Below, one piece after another: positions 48,301-59,483 of a stretch of DNA of 64,000 bases. Numbering within the stretch: position 1 is the stretch's first letter; every line of letters begins with the position of its first letter. Under the pieces are notes generated by a model. It saw nothing but the letters and a program-made list of their open reading frames with translations, did not search any database and was not told the origin of the DNA. The position numbers and the translations under genes were made by a program. The stretch is from the NCBI GenBank assembly GCA_003116995.1, contig BDSL01000052.1:1-64000 (forward strand), given 5' to 3'. Source of the stretch: Yamagishiella unicocca (taxonomy: Eukaryota > Chlorophyta > Chlorophyceae > Chlamydomonadales > Volvocaceae).

Positions 48301-51300
48301 GGGCTGGCCGCCGTGTCCATCAGGTTCATCGACCTCATCTGCGCCACCCCGCCGCTGCCCACGTTGCCTCCCGCGATGATCCCGCTGCCCGTCCCGCTGC
48401 CCCGCGCGCAGCCGCCGTGGCTGTCGTACAAAAAAGGCGGGCCGAGCGGGCTGAACATGGGCACCAACCGCTCGGCGACGTCCTCCGGGATCACCACCTT
48501 GCTGTCCGTCGGTCGCAAGGGAAGGTCGCAACCGACTAGGACGTTGGCCGGCGAGGTGGTGCACTCATGGTCCTCGGGGCCTTCGACTACAACGTACGAA
48601 CCCGGGGCAGCGGTCGCGAGGGTTTCTAGCTCCACTGACAGTTCGTTTGTGAGCTTCCGGGTAATGATGGACGAGGCCACCTGCGGGGATGGGGGCACAA
48701 CCGGACGCACCGGTGCGTTCCGGTGGGCGTCAATCGAGCCAGTGATTGCGATCGCGCAGCTGGATGTTTAGCTCGCAAGCCTTCGAGCAGGACGCGTGGA
48801 CGCCCGGGACTAATGAGCATAGCCATGTGTATTGCCCTTGCAAGGACCTCCCGAACCGCAAGCAGCAAGTGCCGAACGGGAGGCTGAGTTGTATTCGCGG
48901 TGCCGCGGCACACCGTCCCCAGGCCGGGTCAACACTGACAGTGCCGTATCAGTGCCGTACCGGTGCCGTACCCCACGCCCACCTCGACGATCTCCAGCAG
49001 GTTGCTGCGCGCCTCCCGCAGCAGCTGCTGGGGCAGCTGCTGCGGAAACGTGACGTACAGGCCCAGCATCCCCTTGCCGTCGCCAGCCGGCAGCACCAGC
49101 AGCACCAGCGAGCAGACACCGCGTCGGCCCAAGGTGAAGCTGCCGCTGTTGCCGCCTGGTGACCCGAAGACGCCTGAGCCCGGACTCCCCATGCGGTCGT
49201 TGGGCGTTGCCGAGAGGTTCCCGGTCGCGCCGGTGTTCGTCAGCAGCAGCAAGACATCACGGGAGGGCTTCTTGGGGTCTTGCACGTGTACGGCGCAGTC
49301 CTCCACCTCCACAGCGTGCGCCCGGGTCGCCCCGGGGGGACCCGCGGCGCCCGCGAAGGCGCTGGCCTTGCGGATGAGGTGGCGCAAGAGGGTCTGTGCC
49401 AGGGGAAACGGCCTGACGCGTAGTGGGACGAGGCTGCCCGAGGCGGTTGCGCCCGTGGTGTCGATAGCGGCCACGTCGGTTTGGGTGAGCGCTACCACGC
49501 GCGGCGAGGGGGTCAGCTTGGCGGGGCGCTGGCCGTCGCGGTCCAATAAGGCCCCGCCCACGTGGCGTCGGACGTTACGCGGCGCAGTGTCAGAGTGCGC
49601 ACGACCCACGAAGGCCGCCGCCTCCTTAGATACGAGCGCAGCCACAGGGCCAGCGACACGCGTGCCTTGAGCCCCGCCCTCCGCGGCTTCACGGAAGCCG
49701 TCGCTCGAGCCCACCCCCATGTACCCCGGAGTCATGGACGTCGTCGCGCGGGTGAGCTTCGAGTGCGGCCTCGACCCGACAGACGGCGTGATGACAGGGG
49801 CCCGGTCAGCGCTGCCCCAGCTGAACAGGAGGCCCACCGCCGAGGCCGGCTCCGGAACCAGCGCTGCAATGACCCGTGGGTATAGCAGAAACTTCTGGCG
49901 CACGCGGTGCGCTACCGCGTCGCACAGACCCCCCACGAGCTGTTGCATGCTGGTGGAAGCGGCGAGCTGGTGCAGGCTGTCGCACAGCGCACGAAGGTAC
50001 GGAAAATCGGCGCCCAGTAGACACATGGAGACGCTGAGGCCGAGCTGCTGCAGCCCCTGCGGGCTGGTGAGCAGTGAGGGCCAAGGCGCAGACGCCGCCG
50101 CTGTTGGCGTCCCTGCGCGCCCGCCGGGGCTGCTCGCCGCGCCGCCCGTAGCGCCGCCAGAGCTAGCAGCTGCTGCGCTGGGCGGTACTGGCGGCCTGGC
50201 CGCCTGGGGTGTCTGCCTCGCCTTCGCTGCGCTGTGAGCGGATCGCGCCACGTACAGCGCCCCCGCGATGCAGTCGCCGATGGTCAGCGGGACCAGCGCC
50301 ACCACGAGGTCGTTGGAGTCAGAGGGGAGGGCGGCAGCTTTGACGGCGCTGTTCCTGCTGAAGCGCTGGGAGTTGGCGCGAAGCACAGCTCCCGAAGGCA
50401 CGCTCTGCGTGACTGGAGCCTGGCTCAATGAGGGGAACCGGCAAATACATCCGTTAGGGGATGAACTGCACTTCACAAATTACGAACACTCGACACAGGT
50501 GCATAGCTTTACCACGCTGTTTAGATTCCGCTAACTACGAAAGCTGCAAAAAATATTCCCTGTAGGGAAGGAAGACCTCATCAGGGCTGCAGGCATCAGG
50601 GACAAGAGGTAAGCTGTGCAGCTAGGCCGGCCCGAGTTGGTTAGGAGAGGCGGCCAGGCTACCACGTGCCGGCGCAGGCAGTGGAGCGTGCGCTCGACGT
50701 CTCAAGTTGGTAGGCTGGGGTGTCTCTCATCGGTCCAAGCAAAGCCATCGAAATGCCCCGTTGCCAACCCTCGCGTATCCCTGTCCAACGGCTATGGAAG
50801 CTAACGTGTGATGGCGCCTGCGGCTGTTTGCCAGCCCTGCCCCGTGCACCTTCCTGTCCCCTCGACTCCTCGGATCCGATGAAACCTACCTGGTCGGCCA
50901 ACATGCTGTCCAGCATAGGCGGCAGCAGGTCCGTCTGCAGCTGCCAAGTGGACGCTAGCTGGTTGTAGACCGACGGAAGCATGTCCTGGATGTGGGCATC
51001 CGGCAGCGACCCACCAGCCCTCGGGCCTGCGCTGGCAGGCCAGACCTGGTCCCCAGGCGAGGGGGGGCAGCACAACTGGCCATCCGATGGCGATGCGACA
51101 CCATCCATCGCGGTGGCCAGCAGTATGAATGAAGTCACGGGGCCCTCCGTGTCCGCGCGAGTGGCACCGTAGAACCTGCAGCGGGCCACCACAGCGTGGC
51201 AATGCGCTCGTCACGATGTGCGTATCAGTGCTTGCAGCGCGGCTACACGCAGTCTTGCAGGCGGTGTTTCACCGTCGTCCGCAGCGTCGCAACGACGATG

Positions 51301-51688
51301 ATTCCTTACCGCACGTCCGATGCACCCACGAATGCAGCTATGCTCGACAACACGCCGCGCGCACGAGCGAGCCAGTTTCCTTGCAAGGCTCCCAGCTCAC
51401 GCTGGAGCTGCAGCAAAGCCAGTGCCTCAGCAGCCTGTAGTTCAATCATTCGCGAAGACGGAAGGGTCAAAACCGTCGCCGTCTAAAGCAGGGTATTACG
51501 CAACGGTGGCGCTGACTAGCTAGCCGACGCACCTCGCGGCGCTGATTCTGTACGTGGACATCGTCCTCTTCCAATGTAGGTCTGACGCCCTGCACTGTTT
51601 GCGGCGAGGGCTTGCACTCCGGCTCACTTGGAAAGCTCTGCTCGCTGCCTCCGCAGAGACAAGCGAAAAGAGAAGTACCACCCTTCAT
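42316..51688 (-). CDS. TKL-type protein kinase with GAF-like N-terminal region, 20 exons
   Basis: Exons (minus) 51688-51533, 51434-51310, 51175-50890, 50419-48983, 48680-48149, 47964-47847, 47615-47459, 46899-46699, 46319-46217, 45904-45735, 45632-45560, 45364-45293, 44967-44939, 44734-44676, 44134-44100, 43839-43806, 43511-43494, 43279-43243, 43114-43035 and 42412-42316 give 1272 residues with every phase matching. The start MKGGTSLFACLCGG and the long Ser/Ala-rich region with PLTIGDCIAGALYVA fit the volvocine GAF-TKL kinase family. The kinase domain is complete: LGHGGCAVVFKG loop, DCAIK (Lys about 937), VIHRDLKPANVLLK (Asp 1120), DFG (Asp 1144), MAPESW (Glu 1180), SDVYSFGILMWEL and CWAADPGDRP. 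It should be catalytically active on Ser/Thr. Ligand or pathway is unknown. The intron after exon 8 is GC-AG. Six consecutive exons over the activation segment are only 18-59 nt. Confidence 0.93.
47338..47402 (+). repeat. Dispersed ~85-bp repeat, copy 1
   Basis: The core, about ACGTCTGTTAAAAACGG followed by CATCCACGGGTCTTCCTCGAA, matches copies at 55.5, 60.4 and 63.9 kb. This copy lies in a TKL kinase intron. Confidence 0.75.
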
Positions 51689-52163
51689 AGTACCCTGTCC
51701 TATCTTCCATACATAGATGCTGTCTTTCCTACACTTGTGCAGCCAAAGAGCTAGACAAATGGAAATGTTTTTGCCGTATCAGACGATGACTTCAGCACTC
51801 CAGGGTTTATAATTTTAATTTAATTCGCAAGCAAGCAGCTTCCGCAAATCGCGTAGGGCGTGTATAAGATGGCTGTAGGCCTCACGCGTACTGTACAATA
51901 CCGGTATAGCCGTCCTGGATAAAAGGTGTCGTGGTTGTGTCGTGGTTTGGCCCATCGGGCCCGCCTGGTTGCGCTTCCGCGCTTGTAGCCGTTCTGGCTC
52001 CCTTGTAATACTCGCATTCTGGATAAAAATACCTTCTGGAGCTGTACGTCAATTGCTTTTATGTAATCGTGCGTCTATTGTGATTTTTCGAGGCTTGCCT
52101 GTGCCCTTGGGGGCGTCTGCAGGGTTCAGCCCCGGCTGTCTAGGGGTGAGGCCCGGCATGGGT
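51689..52163. other. 5' flank of the TKL kinase, no gene seen
   Basis: Moderately AT-rich DNA with no conserved open frame. The kinase promoter should lie here. Confidence 0.4.
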
Positions 52164-52165
52164 CC

Positions 52166-52305
52166 TTCTTCTTGTCCTGGGTTCGCCCGGGCTTGAGGAC
52201 ATTGTAAACTGTTAGTTTATTATTCCAAACGAATCTTCGGCCGATCCATAGCATACATACGGATGTTACAGTGTCCTCAAGCTCGGGCGAACCCGGGACA
52301 AGAAG
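52166..52305. repeat. Inverted repeat, ~40-bp arms with 58-bp spacer (MITE-like)
   Basis: Left arm 52166-52207 (CTTGTCCTGGGTTCGCCCGG core) is the near-perfect reverse complement of right arm 52266-52305. The spacer is AT-rich. The structure could fold as a long hairpin and looks like a small foldback element. The arm contains a GGTTCGCCC stretch faintly like a Pol III B box. Confidence 0.8.
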
Positions 52306-52474
52306 AGGGGCGATATACCGGTACTGCCCATTTGCTCTGTTCCCCTGACCTACGATTCGCTGCGTAATGAATAAGTGCAGCGCACAGATAAGCGGCTTGG
52401 TATATTACGAGAAGCGTTCTGCTATATATAAAACTGCGGACCATAGAACGGTAACCGCTTTAGGAAACGTTTTT

Positions 52475-52638
52475 CCCGTCCTAGACGTTCGAGGCAGTAC
52501 CGCTGTGGTCTCAGAGGGCTATCATAAACCGCACGCGGCTGCATGCGCATTTCTTGGTATTTTGCTGTTGTCAGGCGGAAGCATTTTCACGCGACTCGGT
52601 AGCCACATTTCGCCCGTCCTGGACGTTCGAGGCAGTAC
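52475..52638. repeat. 26-bp direct repeat pair
   Basis: CCCGTCCTAGACGTTCGAGG with a CAGTAC tail at 52475-52500 recurs with one change at 52613-52638. No coding content is attached. Confidence 0.8.
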
Positions 52639-54440
52639 GGTCTCGTTTGAAGGCCATAGCTGCGGAATTAAGGGTGCGTAGGCAGAATTGGCGGTACACA
52701 GGTATCTATCCAGCGATCCTCGCTCCTCTTATACGAGGACTACTCATGTGTTCGCAAGGACCATTACACTCTGAATACACAGTCAACTTCTGATGATGAG
52801 ACTATGATGATGAGTCAACTTATGTTGGGTATTCCCACAACGTTTATGGTTGCTGGCCAGGCTCCGCACATCGCCGCACACGACTCAAGAGTCCTGTCTG
52901 CTAGCTCGCTGTACCGGCGTGCTGAGGAGGGGTTACTAAATGGCGCCGATGGGAATGCAGTTGTCGTTGAAGGGTTCAGAATCACTCCGTAGCTATCTGA
53001 TGGGCGATTCGGGTTTCGGTTTTCAAAGCTGGTTGCTGACATCATATGATCAATAACTATATGACCTTTAAACGAGAAGCAATAAGTACCTGCGTGTTGT
53101 ACCTGCGGTCGTAGCCTGATAAATACAGTGCTGGGTGCGTGTACACCCCGTAACGAAGGTGCTGTGTCCAGCGTTCGGCGGCCACGCCGTGTCCAGCGAG
53201 GGCGCCATAGGGAACCAATAGTGGCTGCAGTCTCTGCCAGTGCCATGTGCTGGTATTGATCATGTCGTCACACAGTGCGTGATCGACACAGTGTAGTCAC
53301 TTAGCTGTAGTCACTGTTCTAAGTGCGTCGACTGCAGTGTCTGAGCGGATCCGTTACTGTCGTACAAGCGATGCATGCGATGCGCTGGCGGTAAGGGACC
53401 GTGTGGTACCAGGCAGTCCGCGACTGCCTGGAATCAAACCCACAGTTGTGTAACGAATTCAGTGAGCTACTTCTCGTGAAGTTGTGTACGAACCTACTTT
53501 TGAGTACATGCGCTGTCCCATAGCGCCCTTGCTAAGGATGCTCAGGGTGTGCTGGATGCGGGCCACAGGTACGAGAGAGGGAGAGATGAGAGGGAGAGAT
53601 GAGAGGGAGAGATGAGAGGGAGAGATGAGAGGGAGAGATGAGAGGGAGGAGATCTCTCTCCCTCTCATTGCGATCCAGCATCGCAATATCCATCACAGCT
53701 GTACATCAAACTCTATAGCTGCCAAGCTCTGGCCACGGAGGGCCACGTATTGCGCAGTAAGGCAGTCAGGCCAGCCCAGGGACCGAACTCAAAACAATAC
53801 CCGTGGGAAGGTGGTGTTGCATCAAAACGCTCACCTGGCTAAACTAGATCGAGCGGCGAATGCATGGAGATCCTTGAACAGCTAGTGCAACCTCGAACTG
53901 CCATTGGCGGACGCCAATATCATGACCCGCAGTCTTTGCACAACAAGAATTGATGAACTCGCCCGCCCCTGCTGCCAGGTAAGCCCTCCCGTCACCACTT
54001 GCCATGACGCCTCCAAAAAGACACGGCATTGCCCAACGAACACATATCTCCAGACCGTTTCCTGCAAGCACTCGCGGTGATCCACCCATCCCATCTAATG
54101 TCTTGTTGCTCGCAATCGTACCAAAATTGGCCCGATGCAAGTATGCGATACGTCCAACGCGCTGTCGAGACTGAGCAGCACACCTGCGTACCAGTAGTTT
54201 GCCCCAGCACCTTGCCACGGCAGCAGCGATCAACAACTGATCGCAGCCGTCAGCGACCCTGTCCCCCGTCATCCACCATCCGCACCGCCACTGCGGGACC
54301 TGCGGGCCCGGTGCTCACGTACCGTACGCTCGCCGTCTGGAGCGCTGCACGATGCCGGCCAACCCCCCTCCCTGGATCCAGCCTGGCAGCCCACCCAGAC
54401 CTGTCCATTGCCAACTCGGCGCCGCCTACAGGCTTCACCC
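52639..54440. other. Gene-free interval
   Basis: Apart from the microsatellite near 53.6 kb I see no supported gene. An open minus frame at 52815-53246 has protein-like composition but no recognisable family and no exon borders. Confidence 0.4.
53574..53665. repeat. GAGAGGGAGAGAT microsatellite ending in a palindrome
   Basis: Five or six GAGAGGGAGAGAT units (13-15 bp) run into GGAGATCTCTCTCCCTCTC, whose second half is the reverse complement of the repeat. The end can fold back on the array. Confidence 0.93.
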
Positions 54441-57400
54441 TCACACCATGGGTTTGAAGGGTGCCAGCTCCGACTCGTTGAACACCAGGAAGCCAATCTT
54501 GCTGCGGTTGTCGTTGTAGCACGGAATGTCGTCCTTGGCGCACAAGTTGCACGCGCCGCACGACTTGCGGCATACGCCTGGTGAGACCGCGTTCACGATC
54601 ATGAAGTCGTGGTTCTGCGGGCAGGGCGCACGGTCCGCACGGGGGGGGGGGTTGGCGGCGAGGAAACCGTTGGCCGCGACACAGGGAGGCGAGGGAACAA
54701 ACTACTCCGAGGGAAAACGGGGGCGGGGCAGGTTGCGCGAAGCGCACCGGGCATCCGTGCCCCACGAGAGCGACGTCCGCTTCCAGAGCCCCCCGCATAT
54801 ACTCACGCACGCCCCCCGGCGCTCCCCACCTGGCCCGTCCCCAACCGGGGTGCCCACGCCCAGGCCTAACAGGGTGCCCTTCCCCCATGATGCAGCGCCC
54901 GACCTTCTCGCAGTCGCCGCGCGCCGCCCAGTCTGCACACGCCGGGTTCTCGTCGTAGCAGACCCCCGGGTCGTTCACGTAGGGCTCCTGAGTTCGGCTC
55001 GCCGCCATCTCATGGGGTCGGAAGGGGCGCGCGTGGATCCACTTGGTGGCGGTCCACTTGACGCCCGCCAGCACGGGGCAGCCGGTGTGCGAGGCGTGCG
55101 TGTCCTCAGTGGAGCCGTCGGGGCTGATGCTCCAGAACAGCAGCGCGTCGCCGCGCTTGGGCGCGAAGGCCACGTGGTTCTTTGCGCAGGCGGAGAAGTT
55201 GCTGCCCAGCCTGGGGATGTGGGTGTGTGGGTGGGCCGGCGGCGGGCCGGGCGGGTATGAGAGGGAAACCGTAGGTTGGCACAGAAGAAGAGAATCGAGT
55301 AGGAAACGTTTGGTACACTTGCTTGGACTTGCCTGCCGGAGAACTTGGTCGGAGCGGCGACCGTGCCGCCCCGTGACCCCACAAATGAGCCCCTGAGCCC
55401 CTGGGGCCGCCTAGGCGTTGATACTCTTACTACTCTTCCGGCAGGGAACTGTGCCAAATGCTGTTCCTCCTGGGTTTCCTCGTCGCTCCCGTCCGCCCCC
55501 CATCCTATGCTCTCCAGTTCTCCAGCATCCAAGTTCACCAGCATGCATTTCGAAACGTCTGTCCTAAACGGTTTTTCTCGCATGCACGGGCCTTCCTCGT
55601 AACCCATCCTATGTTTTCCTTCGCCTACGACGCCCGCGGACGCACCGGCTGGCAGTCCAAACTTACTTTTGCGTCAGCGAAGGGTTCACCCATTCGCTGT
55701 TGGGAAAGGCCGTCTCGCCGCCCTCCTCCGGCTCGTTCAAGTAGATGAGCACCTTCAGCGGCGCACAGTCAACAGCAGCAGTCGCGAGAGGGTGAGCCCG
55801 CCAGGACCGTCGGCAGTGTGCCACAATGTGCGCTCGGGCCGCGGAGGTCGCGACATCGACCCCGAGGTTCATCGCTGTCGATAAGAAGCGCGCAATCAGG
55901 CACTGAGGCCTGCCTCGGGTCCGCACCACACAAGTGCAGCACCTCAGGAACTCACACTGCGCAGGAGCGACTGGCTCGTGGGCAGCGCAAAGCGCACAGC
56001 AATTGGCGCTTCCACCCTGCCCTTATCTAACCAGGTGAACAAGGGCGGGGAACGTCACAGCAGCCTGGCCTGGCCCGACCCGCAACGAGCGGTCGAACCC
56101 GACGTACCGTGGCCACCCGCAACAAGGGGTCGAACCCGACGTACCGTGGCCACCCGCACGCCCGCCTCGTCATCCACGAGCGTGTCCGCGTGGACCTTGT
56201 ATTGCTGACCTAGGCCGTACCGGAGGATCTGCCGCACAGCAACAGAGGACAGCACACGGGGTGGGGCCAGGGGACACGCAACAATGGTCAGTACGCGCGA
56301 CGGCGACGGCAGGCTGGCCACCGCGTGCTGGACCCAACCCATGGCTGTGCGCCCGCGGCGCAAAGCACCTGGGGCCTTACGATATACCGAGGGCTGGGGA
56401 GTCCGGGTGCGGCTACCTGCCTTCAGGGCTTTAAGGCTTTAGGGGTTTTACAGTTAAACCGAAAACCCGCTGTCGTACCTGTGTGTCCTCCTGGTGCACA
56501 ACAGGGATTTGTGTCCAGGCAGCGACACGGTTCTCTATCCGCTCCACAATCCCGTCCTGGTAGCTGAGAAAGTGGTGGGAAAGAGGGGTGGGAAGGAACG
56601 CATACGGGCCGAGGGCGATGTTATCGGCAGGCGCAACGGTCGGCGAGGCGTCGCGGTGTATGGTTTGGAGCGGATTGTGACGGGGAGGTTGGATGCCGGC
56701 TCCGTGCTATCGTACCAACGCAGTTGTGTCCGCTGATGCAAGCGGCGGGGTCGGACAGCCCCAGCTGCACTTCCATCAGTGCTGAACCCAAGTCCGATGG
56801 AAGCAACGCCGCCATCACCCTGAAACCCACGGATGATGAGACACTGCATCCCCACCCCGCCTGCACCGGTTCCTCACGCCGGTTTCTCACTACCCCCCGC
56901 CTGCATCCCCAAGCCCAGTCATTGCCACACGACGGGTCAGCACCGCGCGACACCTGCAGCTCACCGCTTGAGGAAGGTTCCGTAGCTCTAGATGGAAGGA
57001 CGCCATACCCGAGCAGGCGGGCGGCAGGCGAAACAGGGACACGGCCGTAAGTCAGGTGGGCGCGTAGGAACGTGAGTGGACGGCACCTGCAGCCTACGCT
57101 ACAATCCAACATTGTGTTAGTCTCCGAAACCATGCTCCATCACAAAAGAGGCATGCGTGGAGAACATCGAAGCCATCGCTGTTTTCAACGTATCAGTTCG
57201 GAAGAAAGGGCGCACTAATAAACACGTTCTGACGTCCCAGTCGGCTAGGCGTCCCCTACGCGTCCGGCCGAGCGACCACCCAGTCCGCGGTACGGCACTA
57301 ACCGTACGGTAGTTGTCCTCCACGCTTCTGCCGCCGGCACCCACGACTGTGGAGCGCTTCATCTGCAGGCGCGATCACCACAACACAGGGGTACGTCCCT

Positions 57401-58988
57401 TGAGGCAGCTGCAGCCGCAGCAGTGGCTGGTGGCGGCATCGGAAGCAGCAGTCCCGGTCGTAGCGACCGGCGCTGTCGAATCCGCACTTCATTCATTGTG
57501 AACACACATGCGTTTAAAATGTCCTGCAGCCGCCGTACCGCCGTACCACGTGCAGGGCGCCTGGTTTGGCTCTGGCCTATACCAGCCCGCACGCGTCAGA
57601 CACTCCGTCAGGGCCTTCCTTCGCGTCGAAGCTGCCGGCAGATGCAACTGGAGGTACGAATCGGCCTCGGGCAGCTTATCGCCTTTAGGACCCTGAGCCC
57701 CGGACAAAGGGCATGCTCGCACCGCTCAGCGGGCAGCTCATACTCCGCGTGGACTGTCCATCCTACCCAGGCCCAAGCTCGCAACGCCTCCTGGTGCCTG
57801 CACGGTCCTGAACGCTAGCCTATGTGCTGAAAGCCTCCCACCAGACGAGGAAACACGAGTGTCCCAATCTTCTCCTGTCCAGTTTTACTTCATCTCTGAA
57901 GTACCGACCTACGGGTTTCCTCTCAACCCCCACCCCTTCGTGCGACCAACACGTGTTTCTCCGCTACCCCACCTGTGGTGCTGCGAGTTCGATGAGGTGC
58001 TTGGCCTCAGTATCCGTAATGAAGTTGTGGTAGATGAACACTCGCGGCTTCCAGGCAACGTGCTCAATCCACGACTTGGACGCTGCGAACGCGGCGGGTA
58101 GGGCGGGGGCGTGATTGGTACGTACTTGGAGAAGGGAAACGCTGACGTTAACGGGCAGGATGGTACGTTTGTGAGGAGGCCGAGCATATGGTAGGATCAT
58201 GAGGGATCTGAACGAGGGCGCAAGCCTCAGGTCGGCGCAAGTGCGTGATGCTGCAATTGTAGGATGGGTTGGGTGCTGAACGGGTTGAGGCAAAAGCAGG
58301 GCTAGATGGCCGGCTAACCACACGCCGTTGTAAATGAGCTGAGCCGAAACAGCGCATGTCCAGGGGCACCTCAGGGCCGTTGTGTCCTCCAGGCATTACA
58401 AGCTGGAGTTATTGAGCGACCGAGGAGCCAGCGATGCGTGTAGGTGAGGTGGGGCAACTTGCGTGCAAGCCATCAGGCCGTACACAATCCCAGGCGCTCA
58501 TGAAGAAGGCCATACGCTCGGCCATATGTGTGGCTTAGGGGTGCATCCTAGTGGTAAATCAGTACACACGAGCGACACGGCGGCGTGGACTCAAAGAAAA
58601 CCCCAGGCAGGTGAAGCATCTTAGGAGACAGTTTTCCCCTCGCCCCTTATTTTGAGGTCTGAATGGTGTGTTCCACAAAGTACATAGCATACGGGAACGG
58701 CCTTTATCAATGGTGACGAACATGGCTTGCCGAATTGGAAGCGGGCCTCCGCCTGTCATGGAAGCGGGCCTCCAAGACATGCGTACACACAGGTGCGCCA
58801 GCTGCTATCACGAAGGCACCTGGAAGGGGAATGTCGTCCTTTGGCTCGTGCTTCAACGGATCCCAGAGAGCCTCCACGTTGTAAGTTTCGCCCCTCCAGC
58901 CGATCAACTTCTCTTCCTGCATTCCATAGCAGACCGCCAGCAGCCAGAAACCAGCTAGTGTCGAAAACCAAATGCGCGTGGCGACCAT
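54441..58988 (-). CDS. Prolyl 4-hydroxylase alpha-subunit-like, with C-terminal ShK-like domain
   Basis: Exons (minus) 58988-58820, 58082-57973, 57362-57303, 56987-56965 (23 nt), 56563-56479, 56228-56145, 55752-55667, 55210-54904 and 54614-54441 join in phase to 365 residues. A hydrophobic leader (IWFSTLAGFWLLAVCYG) suggests entry into the ER/Golgi. The catalytic region shows WKPRVFIYHNFIT, RSTVVGAGGRSVEDNYRTSYG, YGLGQQYKVHAD (iron ligands His 162 and Asp 164), YLNEPEEGGETAFP, HTGCPV (His 247) and Lys 257 (GVKW) for 2-oxoglutarate. A Cys-rich tail (VCYDENPACADWAARGDC...CRKSCGAC) resembles the ShK module of plant P4Hs. The enzyme hydroxylates proline in cell-wall hydroxyproline-rich glycoproteins. 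The protein ends FKPMV. Confidence 0.94.
55520..55606 (+). repeat. Dispersed ~85-bp repeat, copy 2
   Basis: The most complete plus-orientation copy, from the CAGTTCTCCAGCAT region through ACGTCTGTCCTAAACGG to CACGGGCCTTCCTCG. It lies in a P4H intron. Confidence 0.8.
56088..56162. repeat. 37-bp tandem duplication spanning a splice donor
   Basis: CGAACCCGACGTACCGTGGC with a CACCCGCAACAAGGGGT tail is duplicated. On the minus strand each copy has the end of P4H exon 6 (GTGGCCACG) followed by the donor GTACGTCGG. The distal copy is a decoy donor 37 nt downstream. Confidence 0.85.
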
Positions 58989-59483
58989 CGTCCGAAACTG
59001 CTTCGTCAACAGGTCACACGTAAATCCTAAAAGCACAAGCAAAACGTCGAACGAGCTATGCAGACTACAAATGGGGCCAGTTAATCATCCTATCCGCTGC
59101 TATCTGTTTCCTGGACGGTACGCCCTGTGAACTAGGAAACAAACCCTGCTGGTAAGCTGTGTACGTGAAATTGCGTGTAAGGGAGCTGTGCAGGTGAATT
59201 TGCGTGCACAGACCCTCCGAATGTACAGCGCGCATTGGAGGGCAGATGTTGCACAAGGTCATGAACTCATGATCATAATCCCTCATAGCTATCTTTCAAC
59301 CACACTGTCCAAATCACGTATCACATTATAAACGATCGTCTTCCAAAGTTCCACGAAGTGGAAAGCAGTTTACGGTCAAATAGTGTTTCGATCATCTTAT
59401 GCTTCTGCGGTTGCGTTCAGTGGGGTTATTCTAGATCATCATGCTTTAACTGATTCTGCAAATAATACACTGGATCAGCTAAG
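58989..59483. promoter_or_regulatory. Divergent interval, P4H and membrane-protein genes
   Basis: 495 bp separate the outward-facing start codons of two genes that both encode leader-bearing proteins. AT-rich stretches occur near 59.3-59.46 kb. No specific site was recognised. Confidence 0.4.

Noticed and set aside
52815..53246. 143-residue minus-strand ORF with protein-like composition
   Set aside because: No family resemblance, no exon borders and no poly(A) signal placement that supports a gene. I leave it as intergenic.
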